Assembly (NCBI RefSeq): GCF_002099425.1
Contig: NW_018344287.1
Span: 1,240,001-1,304,000, forward strand
From: Phascolarctos cinereus
Taxonomy: Eukaryota; Chordata; Mammalia; Diprotodontia; Phascolarctidae
Length of the DNA stretch: 64,000 nt
Reading direction: 5' to 3'
Shown piece by piece: positions 10,949 to 22,747 of the stretch. Under the pieces are notes generated by a model. It did no database searches, had not been told where the DNA came from, and was given only the letters and a program-made list of their open reading frames with translations. Every line of letters starts with the position of its first letter. Positions within the stretch are counted from its first letter, which is position 1. The translations under genes were made by a program, and so were the position numbers.

Positions 10949-11394
10949 CCACATGCACAAATGCAGAGGCAAAAGTGGGAAGAAAATAAGAAATAAGTTG
11001 GCTGCAAAATAGAGTGTGGAAAGGGAAGTCATCTGAAATAATACTTGAGAGTCCTGCAGCCACATTATGAAATATGGAGGCATGGAGGGCCTTGAATGCC
11101 AGGCTAATTAGTTTATACTTTCTTAGAGAGTCAGTGTGGCATCACTGAAGGTTTTTTATCAAGGGAGTAATGTAGTCTATGCAAGGGGGAATGGAAGCTA
11201 CATTTTGCATGAGGAAAGTGGAAAAGCCAAAGGAAATTGATCTGACACATTTCCCACAAGTGAAAGGGAAGTGGTTGGGAGGCTGGGTGAGTGGAAGAAT
11301 GGTAGTGCTCTGAACATAAATGAGGAAGCTTGGAGGAAGGACAGATTCTAAGAAGGCTAAGTTTAATTTTGTATATGTGGAGTGGGAGGTAACT

Positions 11395-11580
11395 GATGTG
11401 ATAATAATAACAATAATAATAATGAACAATAATAGCTGACGTTTGATAGCACTTCCATTGCCTAGCACTGTGCTAAATTCTTTACAACTACTCTGTCATT
11501 TGATTCTCCCTACAACCCTGGAAGGTAGGCACTATTATTATCCTTATTTTACATGAGAAAACTGAGGCTGGACAAGGAAT
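11395..11580 (-). mobile_element. MIR-related SINE (AAT-rich 5' flank)
   Basis: An (ATA/AAT)n tract, then 'tagcactgtgctaaattctttacaa', 'catttgattctccctacaac', 'ggaaggtaggcactattatta', 'gagaaaactgaggct'. This is the standard order for this marsupial and monotreme repeat type. Confidence 0.75.
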
Positions 11581-11659
11581 CCACAAAGGAGCCAGAGAAT
11601 TAAAAAGGCAGCCAAGAGGGAGATGTGCCATGGAAGCTAAAGGTGAGAGAGTATCAAGA

Positions 11660-11865
11660 AGGAAGGAGTAGATCATAGAGATGAAAGGGACCTTTGAGGT
11701 CATCAATTTCAACTACCTCATTGTGTAGGTGAGGAAATGGAGGCACAGAGAGATTAAATGACTTGCCCAGGGTCCACAGCTTACAAGTGATACAACTGGG
11801 ATTCAAATGAAGGTCTTTCTGATTCCAAGTGCAATGTCCTTTCCACTATGTCACATTGCCCTGAG
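11660..11865 (-). mobile_element. MIR SINE fragment
   Basis: Reverse MIR: 'aggaaatggaggcacagagag', 'tgacttgcccagggtccaca', then 'ctttccactatgtcac'. Confidence 0.8.
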
Positions 11866-13589
11866 CTGACATGTCTAATGTTGAAGAGGTCAAGAAAGAG
11901 TCTATGGATTGGGCAAGAGAGAGTGGTTACTTCCAGAGTATAAATATCAAATCCATTCTTAAATATCTTGAATTTCTCGAGGACAAGGTTGTATGAAAGG
12001 GTTTACTGTCATCCTACTGAATTAAAAGTATCTCCCATAAACTAATACTACAAGGAGGCTAGACAGACTAGGAAAAATAATTAGCTTATGCTCAAATTAC
12101 CCATGTTACAAGAAGGGGCTGGAAGTGAACTTTGATTATGTTCTTCAGTTATTAAGTTCCCTTCCCTCCAACCATTGGCAATCCATCCAAATAATTTATG
12201 CCCCACCCAAGCCTGAGCAGAACATCATCACTACGCTACCTGGGTGGGGTTTGAATAAGAAAGTTAGTCCAATCTCATTATCATCAATGTCCTTCAAGAG
12301 ATTGAACTTTTAAAATCAAGACTTTAGAAAATGGAGGGGGCGGGGTAGAATTCTGGATCTCCACAAATCGTTGGTTGTTTATAATCATTTCTGTCATTGT
12401 TGATGTATTTTTAAACTATGAGTAAACCCATCTTGTCTACTTTTTAAAGTAGCAGAAATCAAAGGAAATATTTGATAGAATTTTTCAAAAGCAGGAGACA
12501 CTGAAAAAGATAATGTCCACAGGAGGGTAATGAGGAGGATGAGTGGACATGAAGCCATGCCAAAGAAAGGCTGATCAAAAGAACTGAGGAGAAGGCTAGG
12601 GAAGGCATGGGGATCTAAATATTTCAAGGGTTCTTATCGAAGAATATTCATATTTGTTTTGCTTGGTTCATTGGCAGAACCAGGAACAATGAGTTAAAGT
12701 TACAGAAAGGTAAATTTTGTCTCAGTTTGCCAAGAAAAAAAGCACAATAACTGGAGCTGTCCTGAAGTGAAATTGGTTCCATTGGGAAACAGCGATTTTC
12801 CTGTCACTGCAGGTCTCTGGGCAGAGGCTGTATGGGTATTTGTTAGGGATGTTAAAAACTAGAGTCATTTTTTGGGTAGAGATGGACCAGATAATCTCAA
12901 AGGGCTCTTCCCACTCTTAAAAGTTCTCAGATGTCATCTTTTCCATGCAATAGTGAAGAATCCTGGGACATTTTTTTTATTTTGGCTTAGGCATACTCAA
13001 GTCGAAGATAGTATTGGACTTCGATACTGATCCATTAAGTAAATGCAGGGTTAGAGTGAGAAGCCTGGTTCAGTCTTGATTTTTAACACAGGAAGAGCTT
13101 TATGGAAATTATAATATATTCAGATGTGACCTCAGTTTTTAGGGACTAAAATTATATATCTACCTTTGAAGTATCAGGATGACAGTCTCCTGATTCCAAT
13201 CCTGCTAAATTTATTAGTCTCTTTTTTAGAGACAAGTAATAGATATTGCATACAGCAATGGAAGACTTGCAGAAAAATGGGGAAGAGCTCCTTCTGTTTC
13301 TGGACCCTGAATTCTAAGGATAGGACTTGAACATAATGAACGGTTCTATTTCTGTGGCAAAAAATACACAACAACATGAAATAAGAGGCTTTTTGCCCTT
13401 CTGGATGAAGAAATAGAGGGATATTGCTGTCAGAAATGAATGATCATTTTCTTTCAGGAGATACCCGACAAAGACCTTAAGCTTTTTATCAGATTGTTCC
13501 ACAGTAGAATTTGTTGATAGAATTAGTTCTATGTGATGAATGGCTGTTTGCCCTCAGCATTAGGGATAATTCAACCTTCTCTTATTTTG
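11866..13589. other. Unassigned interval
   Basis: About 1.7 kb without repeat structure that I can name and without a convincing coding frame. Short open frames on both strands lack family resemblance. 13590-13680 then resembles the start of the dispersed repeat ('tgcttactatgtagtaggcacc'). Confidence 0.5.
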
Positions 13590-14099
13590 AATGAATGAAA
13601 TAATATTCACAAAGTGCTTACTATGTAGTAGGCACCATGCTGAGTGTTAGGGATACAAATACAAGGATTATCTCACAAAAGAATGGATTTCAAGGAATTT
13701 GCTTGACATCCCCTGAAGGAAAGTATCAATATTTTCTGATATCCCTCAAAGAGCTTGTGTTTTAATACAGGAAGATAACACATATAGGGAAGTGGTGGCC
13801 AGGAAGGGGTGTTTTGGTCTGGGAAGTGACAGGAATGGTGGCCAGAGTCTGAGGGCAACTGATTGAATCTTATTTTACAGGAATGGGGTGTGCAGTTGAT
13901 TACTGTTTCCAGAACTGAAGATAGAAGTTGAGTGAGGGAGAGGTAAGATAGATTGTCATGATCTGTAGATGTCCAGAGAGGAGCTTTGTAACAGGTCTGG
14001 GTGTGTACCTGCATCTCCACTGGTGTAAGGAACTCTCTATGAGGCAGTTTCATTTACCACTGTGGTTCATTAATTTTTCTGCTTGAAAAGTTATTGCTC

Positions 14100-14180
14100 A
14101 GGCTCATACAGCCATTAGGAGTAGGAGGTCCTTCTGACCTAGGGCCTCCTGACTGTAAGACAGGTTCTCAATCCACTCTA
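14100..14180 (-). mobile_element. MIR 3' fragment
   Basis: Only the distal part is visible: 'ctcatacagccattaggag', 'cttctgacctagggcctcctg', 'caatccactctatcttgct'. Old and partial. Confidence 0.4.
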
Positions 14181-14454
14181 TCTTGCTCCCTCTAATTTGA
14201 CTGAGAGACTCTTACTTCATCAAAAAGTTTTGTTGATATTCCTTAAAATGTTGATGTCACCATAAACATTAATGACACTTTCCATTGAATCTCTTCCACT
14301 CCTTACTACCCAATTTTTTACTAGTAGTATTTTCATGATATAAATGTTATTTAATAAGAATGGCTCACTTGGATATAGCACTTGATGATTAAAAAGCATT
14401 TTGCATGTTATTTCACATGATTTTATTGGATTAGTTATGTAGTGAACTTGACTC

Positions 14455-14605
14455 TGGTAAAATCATAGGATCATAGATCTAGAGATGTAAAGGACTTCAT
14501 GGCCATCAAGTTTAACCTTTTCATTTTACATATGAGAAAACTGGAACCCACTGAGGTTGGGAGATTTGCCCAAGATAAAGCAGAGAGTAGGTGGATTGAA
14601 GTTGT
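14455..14605 (-). mobile_element. MIR SINE fragment
   Basis: 'aatcataggatcatagatct', 'cattttacatatgagaaaact', then 'ggttgggagatttgcccaag'. Typical reversed MIR with the 'aggatcatagat' head. Confidence 0.65.
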
Positions 14606-14659
14606 TATACCAGGGTTCCAGATTTGCTTCCTTTACCACTCACTTGATCATGCTACTGC

Positions 14660-14870
14660 ATGTAATTTCATTGAGAGCAGGGACTCTTTTGTTTTACCTT
14701 TGTATTCTTAGTGCCTGGCACAGTGTTATATGTCTCATTAACATTCTAAAAATGTTAGTTGAACTGGCATTACTTTCTGCCAGGATTGTTTTTTCATTCA
14801 TCCTTAGCCTCTTAGCTTCCCTGGCTTCCTTCAAGATTCAACTCAAATTGCATCTTCTTGGTTCTGCTTC
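14660..14870 (+). mobile_element. L2-type LINE 3' fragments
   Basis: Two adjacent pieces. The first (14660-14765) has 'gagagcagggactctt..cctttgtattcttagtgcctggcacagtg' and 'aaaatgttagttga', the common L2 terminal pattern. The second (14800-14870) has 'ccttcaagattcaactcaaa', a more internal L2 3' UTR phrase. Confidence 0.55.
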
Positions 14871-14874
14871 CCTC

Positions 14875-16640
14875 TCTCCTACCCTTGATTTTATTTATTT
14901 GTTAATGTAATTTATTTATTTTTAGTTTTCAACATTAACTCCCACAAAATTCTGAGTTTTAAATTTCCTCCCCCTCCCACTTCTTCCTCACACCCTGCAG
15001 ACGGCATACAATCAGTATAGGATCTACATATACATGCATATTAAGGATATTTTCCCATAAGTCATGACATAAAGAAAAATTAGAACTAATGGAAAGAACC
15101 ACAAGAAAACCACAAGAAGAACCACCAATAGTATTCCATTACATTCTTATATTACAACTTGTTCAGCCATTCCTCAATTGATGAGCATTTCCTCAATTTC
15201 CAATTCTTGGCCACCACAAAAAGACCTACTATAAATATTTTTATAAATGTGGGAGTTTCCCCCTTTATTATGATGTCTTTGGGATACAGACCTAGAAGTG
15301 GTATTGCTGGGTCAAAGGGTATGCACAATTTTATAGCCCTTCAGGCATAGTTCCAAATTGCTCTCCAAAATGGTTGGATTATTTCTCAACTCCACCAACA
15401 ATGCATTGGTGTTCCAATTTTCCCGCACCTTCTTCAACATTTTTCATTGTCCTGTTTTGTCATCTTAGCCAATCTGATAGGGATGATGTGGTACCTCAGA
15501 GTTATTTTGATTTGAATTTCTCTAATCAATAGTGATTTAGAGCATTTTTCCATATGACTATGTATAGCTTTAGTTTCTTCCTCTGAGAATTGCCTGTTCA
15601 TAGGCCATTTATCAAATGAAGAATAACTTGGATTCTTATAAATTTGAGTCAATTCTCTATATATTAGAGAAATGAATCCTTTATTAGAGACACTGGTTCT
15701 AAAAATTCTTTCCCAGGTTTCTGTTTCCCTACTAATCTTGGATACATTGGCTTTATTTGTGCAAAAACTTTTCAATTTAATGTAATCAGAATTATCCATT
15801 TTGCATTTCATGATGTTCTCTATCTCCTGTTTGGTCATGAATTCTTCTGTTCTCCATAAATCTGACAGGTAAACTATTCCTTGCTCTCCCAGTTTGCTTA
15901 TAGTATCAGTCTTTATATCTAAATCCTGTATCCATTTTGACTTTATCTTGGTATAGGGTGTACGATGTTGGTCTATGCCCATTTTCTGCCATACATTTTT
16001 CCAGTTTCCCCAACCGTTTTTGCTAAATAGTGATTTCTTATCCCAGAAGCTGGAGTTTTTGGATTTATCAAATAGTAGATTATTATAGTCATTGACTATT
16101 GTTTCTTGCATACCTAACCTACTCCACTGATCCACCACTCTATTTCTTAGCCAGTACCAAGTAGTTTTGATCAATGCTGCTTTACAATACAATTTAAGAT
16201 TAGGTACAGCTCGTCCACTTTCACTTACCTTTCTTTTCATTAGTTCCTTTGATATTCTGGGATTTTTTTTCTTCCAGAAGAATTTTTTTGTGGTTTTGTA
16301 TAGGTCTACAAATAATTTTTTGGTAGTTTGATTGGTATGAAATGAATAAGTAAATTAATTAATCTAATTAGCTAGAATTGTCATTTTTATTATATTAGCT
16401 TGGACTACCCATTAGCAACTGATATTTTTCCAGTTATTTAGATATGACTTTATTTGTGTGAAAAGTGTTTTGTAATTGTGTTCACATAGTTCCTGGTTTT
16501 GTTTTTGCAGATAGACTCTCAAATATTTCATAGTGTCTATAGTAATTTTAAATGCAATTTCTTTTTCTGTTTCTTGTTGGGCTTTATTGGTGTTTTTAAA
16601 GAAAAGTAGCACACTATAAAGCTATTAAATTACATCTTAC
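14875..16640 (-). mobile_element. L1, 5'-truncated, minus strand
   Basis: 3' UTR (about 14880-15120), then ORF2 C-terminal half. It matches the full-length L1 at 22748-29260 over that element's 27340-29240. The coding part (15434-16240 plus short flanks) is the longest open L1 frame in the window. It stops near 16640, where a MIR-rich region follows, so the 5' part is missing. Confidence 0.93.
15434..16240 (-). pseudogene. L1 ORF2p C-terminal fragment
   Basis: An uninterrupted 268-residue frame from the region C-terminal of the reverse transcriptase. Recognisable parts in order are a TTWYWLRNRVVDQWSR-like stretch (residues about 25-40), YTKIKSKWIQDLDI (about 97-110), MTKQEIENIMK (about 135-145), KLKSFCTNKA (about 157-166) and a KSLLIREIQIKITLRYHIIP-like stretch near the C-terminus. 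It ends just before the Cys-rich motif (CxxxCx7HxxxxC) seen in the full-length copy. It cannot act alone: the endonuclease and polymerase parts are absent. The initiator Met is only the first Met in the frame, so the open reading is a remnant and not a gene. Its length hints at a younger insertion than the L1s around it. Confidence 0.9.
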
Positions 16641-16689
16641 TGTATTTGATCCCATGTTCTGCCATTCAATGTGTCTATGCTTCCTACCA

Positions 16690-16990
16690 GTGTTATGTCA
16701 TCATTATTATGTCATCATCATCATCATCATCATCACCATAGCTTGCATTTATAGAGCACTCTAGATTTTAAGAAATGCTTTAAACCTCCAATCTTTGATT
16801 CTCTGCAAAATCCTGTGATGTAATCTGCTCTTCTTTTCACCATTTTACAGATAAGCAAACTGCAGTAGAGAGAGGGCTAATGACTTGCCCCAAGGTCACA
16901 CAGCAAGTAAATGTCTAAGACATAATTTCAACTCAGGTGTTGCTGACTCTGAGTCCAGTGTTCTATTCTACCATGCAATGTTGTCTCCCA
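16690..16990 (-). mobile_element. MIR-related SINE with (ATC)n start
   Basis: (ATC)n at 16706-16735, then 'tagcttgcatttatagagca', 'cattttacagataagcaaactg', 'tgacttgccccaaggtcaca', 'gagtccagtgttctat'. It lies at the 5' end of the L1 fragment. Confidence 0.8.
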
Positions 16991-17385
16991 GGGCAAATTT
17001 ATTAAAATTGTGATATATGCCTTCATCCAATTATATGCTAAAAATTTCAAAAAAACATTAGATGAGAAAAATCCCTGGGGTATTCCACTAAAGACCTCCT
17101 CCTTCTAGTTTAGCTGGCTCCATTAATGTTTACTCTTTCGTTTTAGCCATTACATCAGTTTTGAATCTACCTAACTATACCATCATCTAGCCCACATTCC
17201 TTTAACTTGCTCAATGGGATATAAGACGTTTTTGTCAAATGTCATGTTAAAATGAAGAAATTTTATGCCATTCCCTTTTTACCAATCTATTAAAAAAAAA
17301 AGCAATGAGGTTCAAATCTAGCCTCAGAATATTCCTAACCTTGTGACCTTGGGCAAATTGGTTAATCTGTATTTGCCATTGGAAA
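16991..17385. other. Unassigned, probably degraded L1
   Basis: AT-rich. Some phrases suggest old L1 ORF2 on the minus strand, but the match is too weak to place boundaries. Confidence 0.3.
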
Positions 17386-17976
17386 AGGAAATTGAATTGT
17401 GATAGCATGCATTTCTAATACAATATTGAATAATCGTGATGTTAATGGACATCTTTGCTTCACCCTTGATGTTATTGGGAAGGCTTCAAATTCATCTCAT
17501 TTACTGATAATGCTTTCTTTTGATGTTAGAGATACTACTTTTCATTTCAGGAAAGGCTCTAATGATTCCTATGTTTTCTAATGTTTTTTAACAGGAATGA
17601 GTGTTGTAATTTGTTAAAAAATTTTTTTCTTCATCTATTGATATAAACATATGATTTTTGTTGTTTTTGTTATTGATATGGTCAAATAAGTTTATAGTTT
17701 TCCTAATATTGAACCAGTTCCACATTCTTGGTATAAATCCCTCCTGGTCATAGTGTATGATATTTGTGATATATATTGCTATAATCTCTTTGCTAGTATT
17801 TTATTTCACATTTTTTGCATCAAAATTCATTAACGATACTGGTCTATAATTTTATTTCTCTGTTTTTGCTCTATCTGATATAGATATTACATTTGTGCCA
17901 TAAAAGGAATTTGGTAGGACTCCCTCTTTGCCTATTTTTTTCAAATAAATTGAAGAGTATTGGGGTTAATTTTCTT

Positions 17977-19939
17977 TTTTTTTTCAATTTTTGGTTAAGA
18001 AATATATATTTTTAAAAATTCTGGGCATTATATGATACCGACAAGTAATAAGTGATATATGATATAGACAATTAGAACAGTACATCAATAACATATAATA
18101 CAAGCTGGTAACTATAGAAAGAAAGTTCTATACAAACTGGACACAGAATATAGGGAGTTTGGGGTTTTGGTTTCTTGTAGATAAGCATTGTCATGCATTT
18201 TGCATTTCAGCAAACTACAATCAATAGCTAGAGAATTCTATGCTTCCACTCTGGAAGGCCTAGCTCTTATTATACGGTGATAGTACACTTAAGGCTTAAC
18301 TGCACTCAGTTCTGCTTAGAGTAGAACTGCTGAAATCCTTCAGCTCTTATACAAGCATAATTTTATCTTCTTTATTTTGAGTAGGCCTTCCTATGTAATC
18401 TTTTGAAACCTACTCCCTCCCCTACACCCCATTTTGTTATTTCATGTTCCCTGACCCCATTGCTTCACCTGTGATATTACAGCTACCATGCAGGCCCTTT
18501 GTATGAAAACCCTATGTGAGTCCAACTTACTAGCAGTTGTTTTCCTTCAACCACAGAACATAATACATTGCTCATCTGGACCACTAGCCTGCCTTGTGGA
18601 GCAGATGACTGGGGCGCAATGAAACTCAATCCTTGAATGAATTGCTGTCCATCTGTCCTTCCCCTTCTCTGCTGTGCTTGGCTGTCCCATCCTAATGTTG
18701 CTTCATGCCATTCACCAGAACTCTGATTCAAATTTGTATGACATATAGTATTCCCCTGATTTCTTAAAACAGAGATGGAGTTACTTTGATTCAAAGTAAA
18801 TTAAATTATATTTCAGAATAACATTGAGAAACTTATGAAGACTTATAAAACTGATATACAGTGAATTATAAATGACCAGGAAAAATACATGTAATGCCAT
18901 TACGAAAAGATGCCAAATGCTATATCATTGAAATGATATTTTAAAAAGTAGTATACTCAATCTAAAATCCCATTTTCCTATCTTGTTAACACATGTTTTC
19001 AGAGGTACAAATTTTTCTCCCCTCTGTGGATTATTTTAAGCATATCCTGACATGTTGTCTCATTGCTATTATTCTTTCTCACATACTTTTAAAAATTTCA
19101 TGTATAATTGTTTTATCATGATCTTAATAGCCATCACCATCATGAATATTTCCAACTGTGACTTTTTTTTTCTTTTTAGTGGTGGAGCAGGGAGAAATAA
19201 CTTCAGTCAATTTCAAAGTAGCTCCTGAGCTATCCCTTTTTATATAAAAAGGGTCCCATCTCTGGGATGCTGGTAATGCTTCAGTTTTCAAGTTCCCAGG
19301 GTTCTAGGACAATGATCAGCTTAATGCGACCAAGGGATCAGGCCTCCCTACTTCTTTTCACCACTTAGGAGGCAATGTCTATTTCCTATAGGGACCAGGG
19401 TGCTACTCCAAACCCTAGGATTTTTACATGGGCTGACCTGAGCCTTCCTATCATAGTTTTAGAAACAAGGAGATCTTTCCAACCATTTAGGGAGAAGAGA
19501 TGGAAGGAAAGAAGGAAAAAAAGCATTTATTAAGCATTTTTAATTGTTTTTTTTTCTTTTTGGGGGGGACAGTTGGGGTGAAGTTACTTCCTCAGAGTCA
19601 CACAGCTAGTAAGTGTGTGAGGCCGGATTTGAATTCAGGTACCCCTGACTTCAGGACCTGTGCTCTTTTCTAGTTGTCCCTGACCCTTTTTCTTTTTTTT
19701 AATATGTTCTTATTTTTTATATATTTTTATAAAATGTACACCAATTCAAAATTATGCTACATCTTTTGCCTTTTTTCACTCCTGAAATTTCTTTTGTTCT
19801 TTCTCTTCTGTGTATTTTTTACCTGTTTTGCTGATAGTCTTTTCTTTCTACACTTCTCTTTTATTACATCATTACCACTACCTCCACTTTGCTACAAAAC
19901 GCATCCTCAGAAAAGTTCTTACTCATAATAAATAATGAT
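17977..19939 (-). mobile_element. 2-kb retro-insertion of unknown family, with TSD
   Basis: The insertion is bounded by 21-bp direct repeats, agtattggggttaattttctt (17956-17976) and agtattaaggttaattttctt (19940-19960), inside the old L1. It starts with a T-run on the plus strand, which is a minus-strand A-tail, so it was copied by LINE machinery. Content: 17985-18810 is homologous to 35720-36190 (see there), 18811-19545 is unrecognised, 19546-19676 is a SINE, and 19677-19939 is unrecognised. The longest frame is 103 residues (18483-18794, minus) with no family that I know. A retrocopy of an untranslated mRNA region or an unnamed retroelement are both possible. Confidence 0.75.
19546..19676 (-). 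mobile_element. CORE-SINE, minus strand
   Basis: Poly-T, then 'gtcacacagctagtaagtgt', 'gaggccggatttgaattcag'. The head end ('tctagttgtccct') is diverged. It is nested in the 2-kb insertion. Confidence 0.85.
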
Positions 19940-21051
19940 AGTATTAAGGTTAATTTTCTTCAAATGTTTGATAGAATTCACTTATAAATGCATCAAGTTA
20001 TGGGGTTTTTTTTCATTAGGAAGCTCAACTATGGTGGTTCTATTTCCCCCCCAAGGTAGAGTTATTAAAATATTCCATTTACACTTCTGTTAATATGGGC
20101 AGTTTATATTTTTGTAAATATTCATCCATTTCACTTAGATTGTCAGTTTTACTGGCATATAATTGGGTAAATGAACTCCTAATAATTGCTTTGATGTCAT
20201 CTTCATTGGTTATGCATTGACCTTTTTCATTTTTGAGACTGGTCATTTTGTTTTCCTGTTTCTTTTTTCTTTCTTTCTTTCTTTTTTAAGTAACCAGTGG
20301 TTTATCTATTTTATCGTTTTAGTTCATAGAACCAGTTCTTCATTTTCTTTATGAATTGGATGGTTTTATTATTTTCAATTTTATTAAACTCTTTTGATTT
20401 TCAAGATTTCCATTTGGATGCATAATTGGAGATTTTTAGTTTGCTTTTTCACTGCACACCCAATGCACTGATCTCCTCTTTCTCTATTTTATCGATATAT
20501 TTATACAGAGAAAATTTCTCCTAAGTATTGCTTTGGTTGCAGTACTGCTTTGGTCCCAGAAATTTTGATATGTTGCATCATTGCTGTCATTGTCTTTAAT
20601 GAAATTATTTATTGTTTCTGTGATTTTTTCTTTGACCCACTCATTCCATAGGATTAGAGTATTTAGCTTCCAATTCATTGTTATCTATGCTTCCATGGCC
20701 TTTTACTGAATGTAATTTACATTGCATTATGTTCTGTAAAGGGTCCATTTAATATTTATGTTTTTCTGCATTTGGTTATGAGGTTTTATGCCCTAATACA
20801 CAGTCAATTTTTATAAAGGTGCCATGTACAACTGAGAAAAAGGATGCTCCTTTCTATTTCTATTAAATTTTCTCCTGAGGTATATCATATTGAACTTTTT
20901 AAAGATACTATTTATCTCCTTAACTTCTTTCTTATTTATTTTATGCATAGGTTTATCTAGGTTCGGAGGGAGAAAGTTGAAATCCTCCAAGTTTTACTCT
21001 CTCTTTCCTCCTGAAACACATTTAACTATTGCTTTAAGAATCTGAATGTTA

Positions 21052-21199
21052 GGGGCAGCTAGGTGGTTCAGTGGATAGAAACACCCTGAAGTCAGGAGGA
21101 CCTGAGTTCAAATCTGACCTCAGACCAAACACTTGACACTTACTAAATGTGTGACCCTGGGCAAGTCACTTAACCCCAATTGCCTAAAAAAATTTTTTT
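21052..21199 (+). mobile_element. CORE-SINE in old L1
   Basis: Complete element from 'ggggcagctaggtggttcag' to 'ccccaattgcc' plus A-run. Flanked by exact 9-bp repeats tgaatgtta (21043-21051, 21200-21208). Confidence 0.95.
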
Positions 21200-21730
21200 T
21201 GAATGTTATGCTATTCATTGGATATTTGTTCTGTACTGATATTGCTTCACTGTCTGTGGTACCTTTTACAAAGATGTAGGTTCCCTACTTATCTCTTTTA
21301 ATTAGGTCTGCTTTTACTTTTGGTTTATCTGAGATAATGATTGCTACCCTTGCCTTTTATACTTTAGTTGAAGTATAGTAATTCTGCTCCAGCCCCTTAT
21401 TTTAACTGTGTATATCTCTCTGTTCAAATGTCTTTCTTGTAAACAACATATTGTTGACTTTTCTATTCCATTATGTGTTGTGCTTCTGATTTATGTGTGA
21501 ATTTATTCCATTCACATTTGCAGTTATCATTACTAATTTTACATTTTCCTCTATCCTATTTTCTTCTCTTTATCCTTCTCTATCTGTTTTTATCTTGTCT
21601 TTCTTCTAAAGCGTCTTTTGCTTCTGACTACTCCCTTTATATGTCCCCTTGTGTGTAACCCTCTTCCTGTTACCTCCCCCACCTCCTATTTCTGTGTTGA
21701 GTAAGACAGATTTCTATACCCCATTTGAGT

Positions 21731-21733
21731 ATG

Positions 21734-21792
<59 letters not shown>

Positions 21793-21797
21793 ATATC
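21731..21797. repeat. (TA)n/(TATG)n microsatellite
   Basis: Simple repeat inside the 5' part of the old L1. Confidence 0.95.
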
Positions 21798-21859
21798 TCC
21801 CCTTCTTTGAACCAATTTAGATGAGGGTGATGTTTAAGCACCCCCTCCTTCAAATTAGC

Positions 21860-22250
21860 CACCACACCCTTGTAGGCTGTAGCTCAGATGGCTTAGCTGG
21901 CTTTGAAGATATTAATACAGAGCAAAGAGCAACAGAACCACTCCCAGAAGAAGTTGTGTGGTTAGTCCACTGAAGCTCAGTGCCAACTATCAGGCCTAAT
22001 GAGAACAGTTTGATGACATCACCAAAAGCATCATTGGAGATATGAATTGCCCCTCCACAACATTGTTTCCTATGTTTCTTGTATGATTACTATAAATACT
22101 CATTCCCCACCCTTACCTCATTGATTAGGGTATATTTGTGGGAGAATGTGCTCTATGCTTCTGGTGGAATGTTCTATTGCAAATCTTACTCTTCTAGTTC
22201 ATTGAATGCCTTTACTTTGAACAATTTGTGTCCTTTGGTTGACTAAAGAA
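21860..22250 (+). other. Non-coding segment, possibly LTR-like
   Basis: Not part of the L1s on either side. It has a TATA-like 'actataaatactcattcccc' near 22091 and downstream 'gtgggagaatgtgctctatg', which is the general look of a solo LTR. I cannot define ends or a family. Treat as a weak suggestion. Confidence 0.2.
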
Positions 22251-22418
22251 AAATAATGGTTCCTGAGCTCTCATTTTGTGTATCTATGGACATACAGAGT
22301 ATCTTAAACGTGGAGTGGCTATTATGAGGATGCAAAGTATGAGAAGAGGGGCCACAGATGCTACGTGATATTAAAGGGATGGCTAGGGAAAGACACATGT
22401 TAAAAAAAATAAAAGTGT

Positions 22419-22446
22419 ATATATATATATACATATATATATATAC

Positions 22447-22503
<57 letters not shown>
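22419..22503. repeat. (TA)n microsatellite
   Basis: About 85 bp of TA with TACA interruptions. Confidence 0.96.
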
Positions 22504-22505
<2 letters not shown>

Positions 22506-22747
22506 AATTTAACACAACAGTCTAAAGAATTGAAACTGTAGGTTTTCTACCTGTATGACAAGAGCTATAGAAAATAGAATTGAAATCTTCATAATAGAAT
22601 GACAAGTCATTCCATTCTTAGTTCATATTAATCTCGGGATCATCTGCCCCTGTGGGACTGTTTTCCTCGATGCCAGAAGGGCTATCTCTGTCTTACCCAA
22701 AGTTTACTTCTTGGGTCCTCTAGAAAACCTCAGTAAAAAGACTTATC

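Larger units (their letters stand above)
17386..21840 (-). mobile_element. Old minus-strand L1, ORF2, split by two insertions
   Basis: Three colinear pieces (17386-17976, 19940-21051, 21200-21840) read on the minus strand as one L1 ORF2 from the polymerase back to the endonuclease start and the region between the ORFs. Landmarks on the plus strand are 'ttgaaccagttccacattcttgg' (RT region) and 'cctttttcatttttgagact'. The 5' side contains 'tttcttgtaaacaacatatt' (QETH region). It is more diverged from the full-length copy than the other L1s, so it is an older subfamily. Reading frames are destroyed throughout. Confidence 0.85.

Noticed and set aside
18483-18794. 103-residue minus-strand frame as a host gene
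   Set aside because: Lies in a poly(A)-tailed insertion and has a broken homologue at 35720-36190. No recognised domain.
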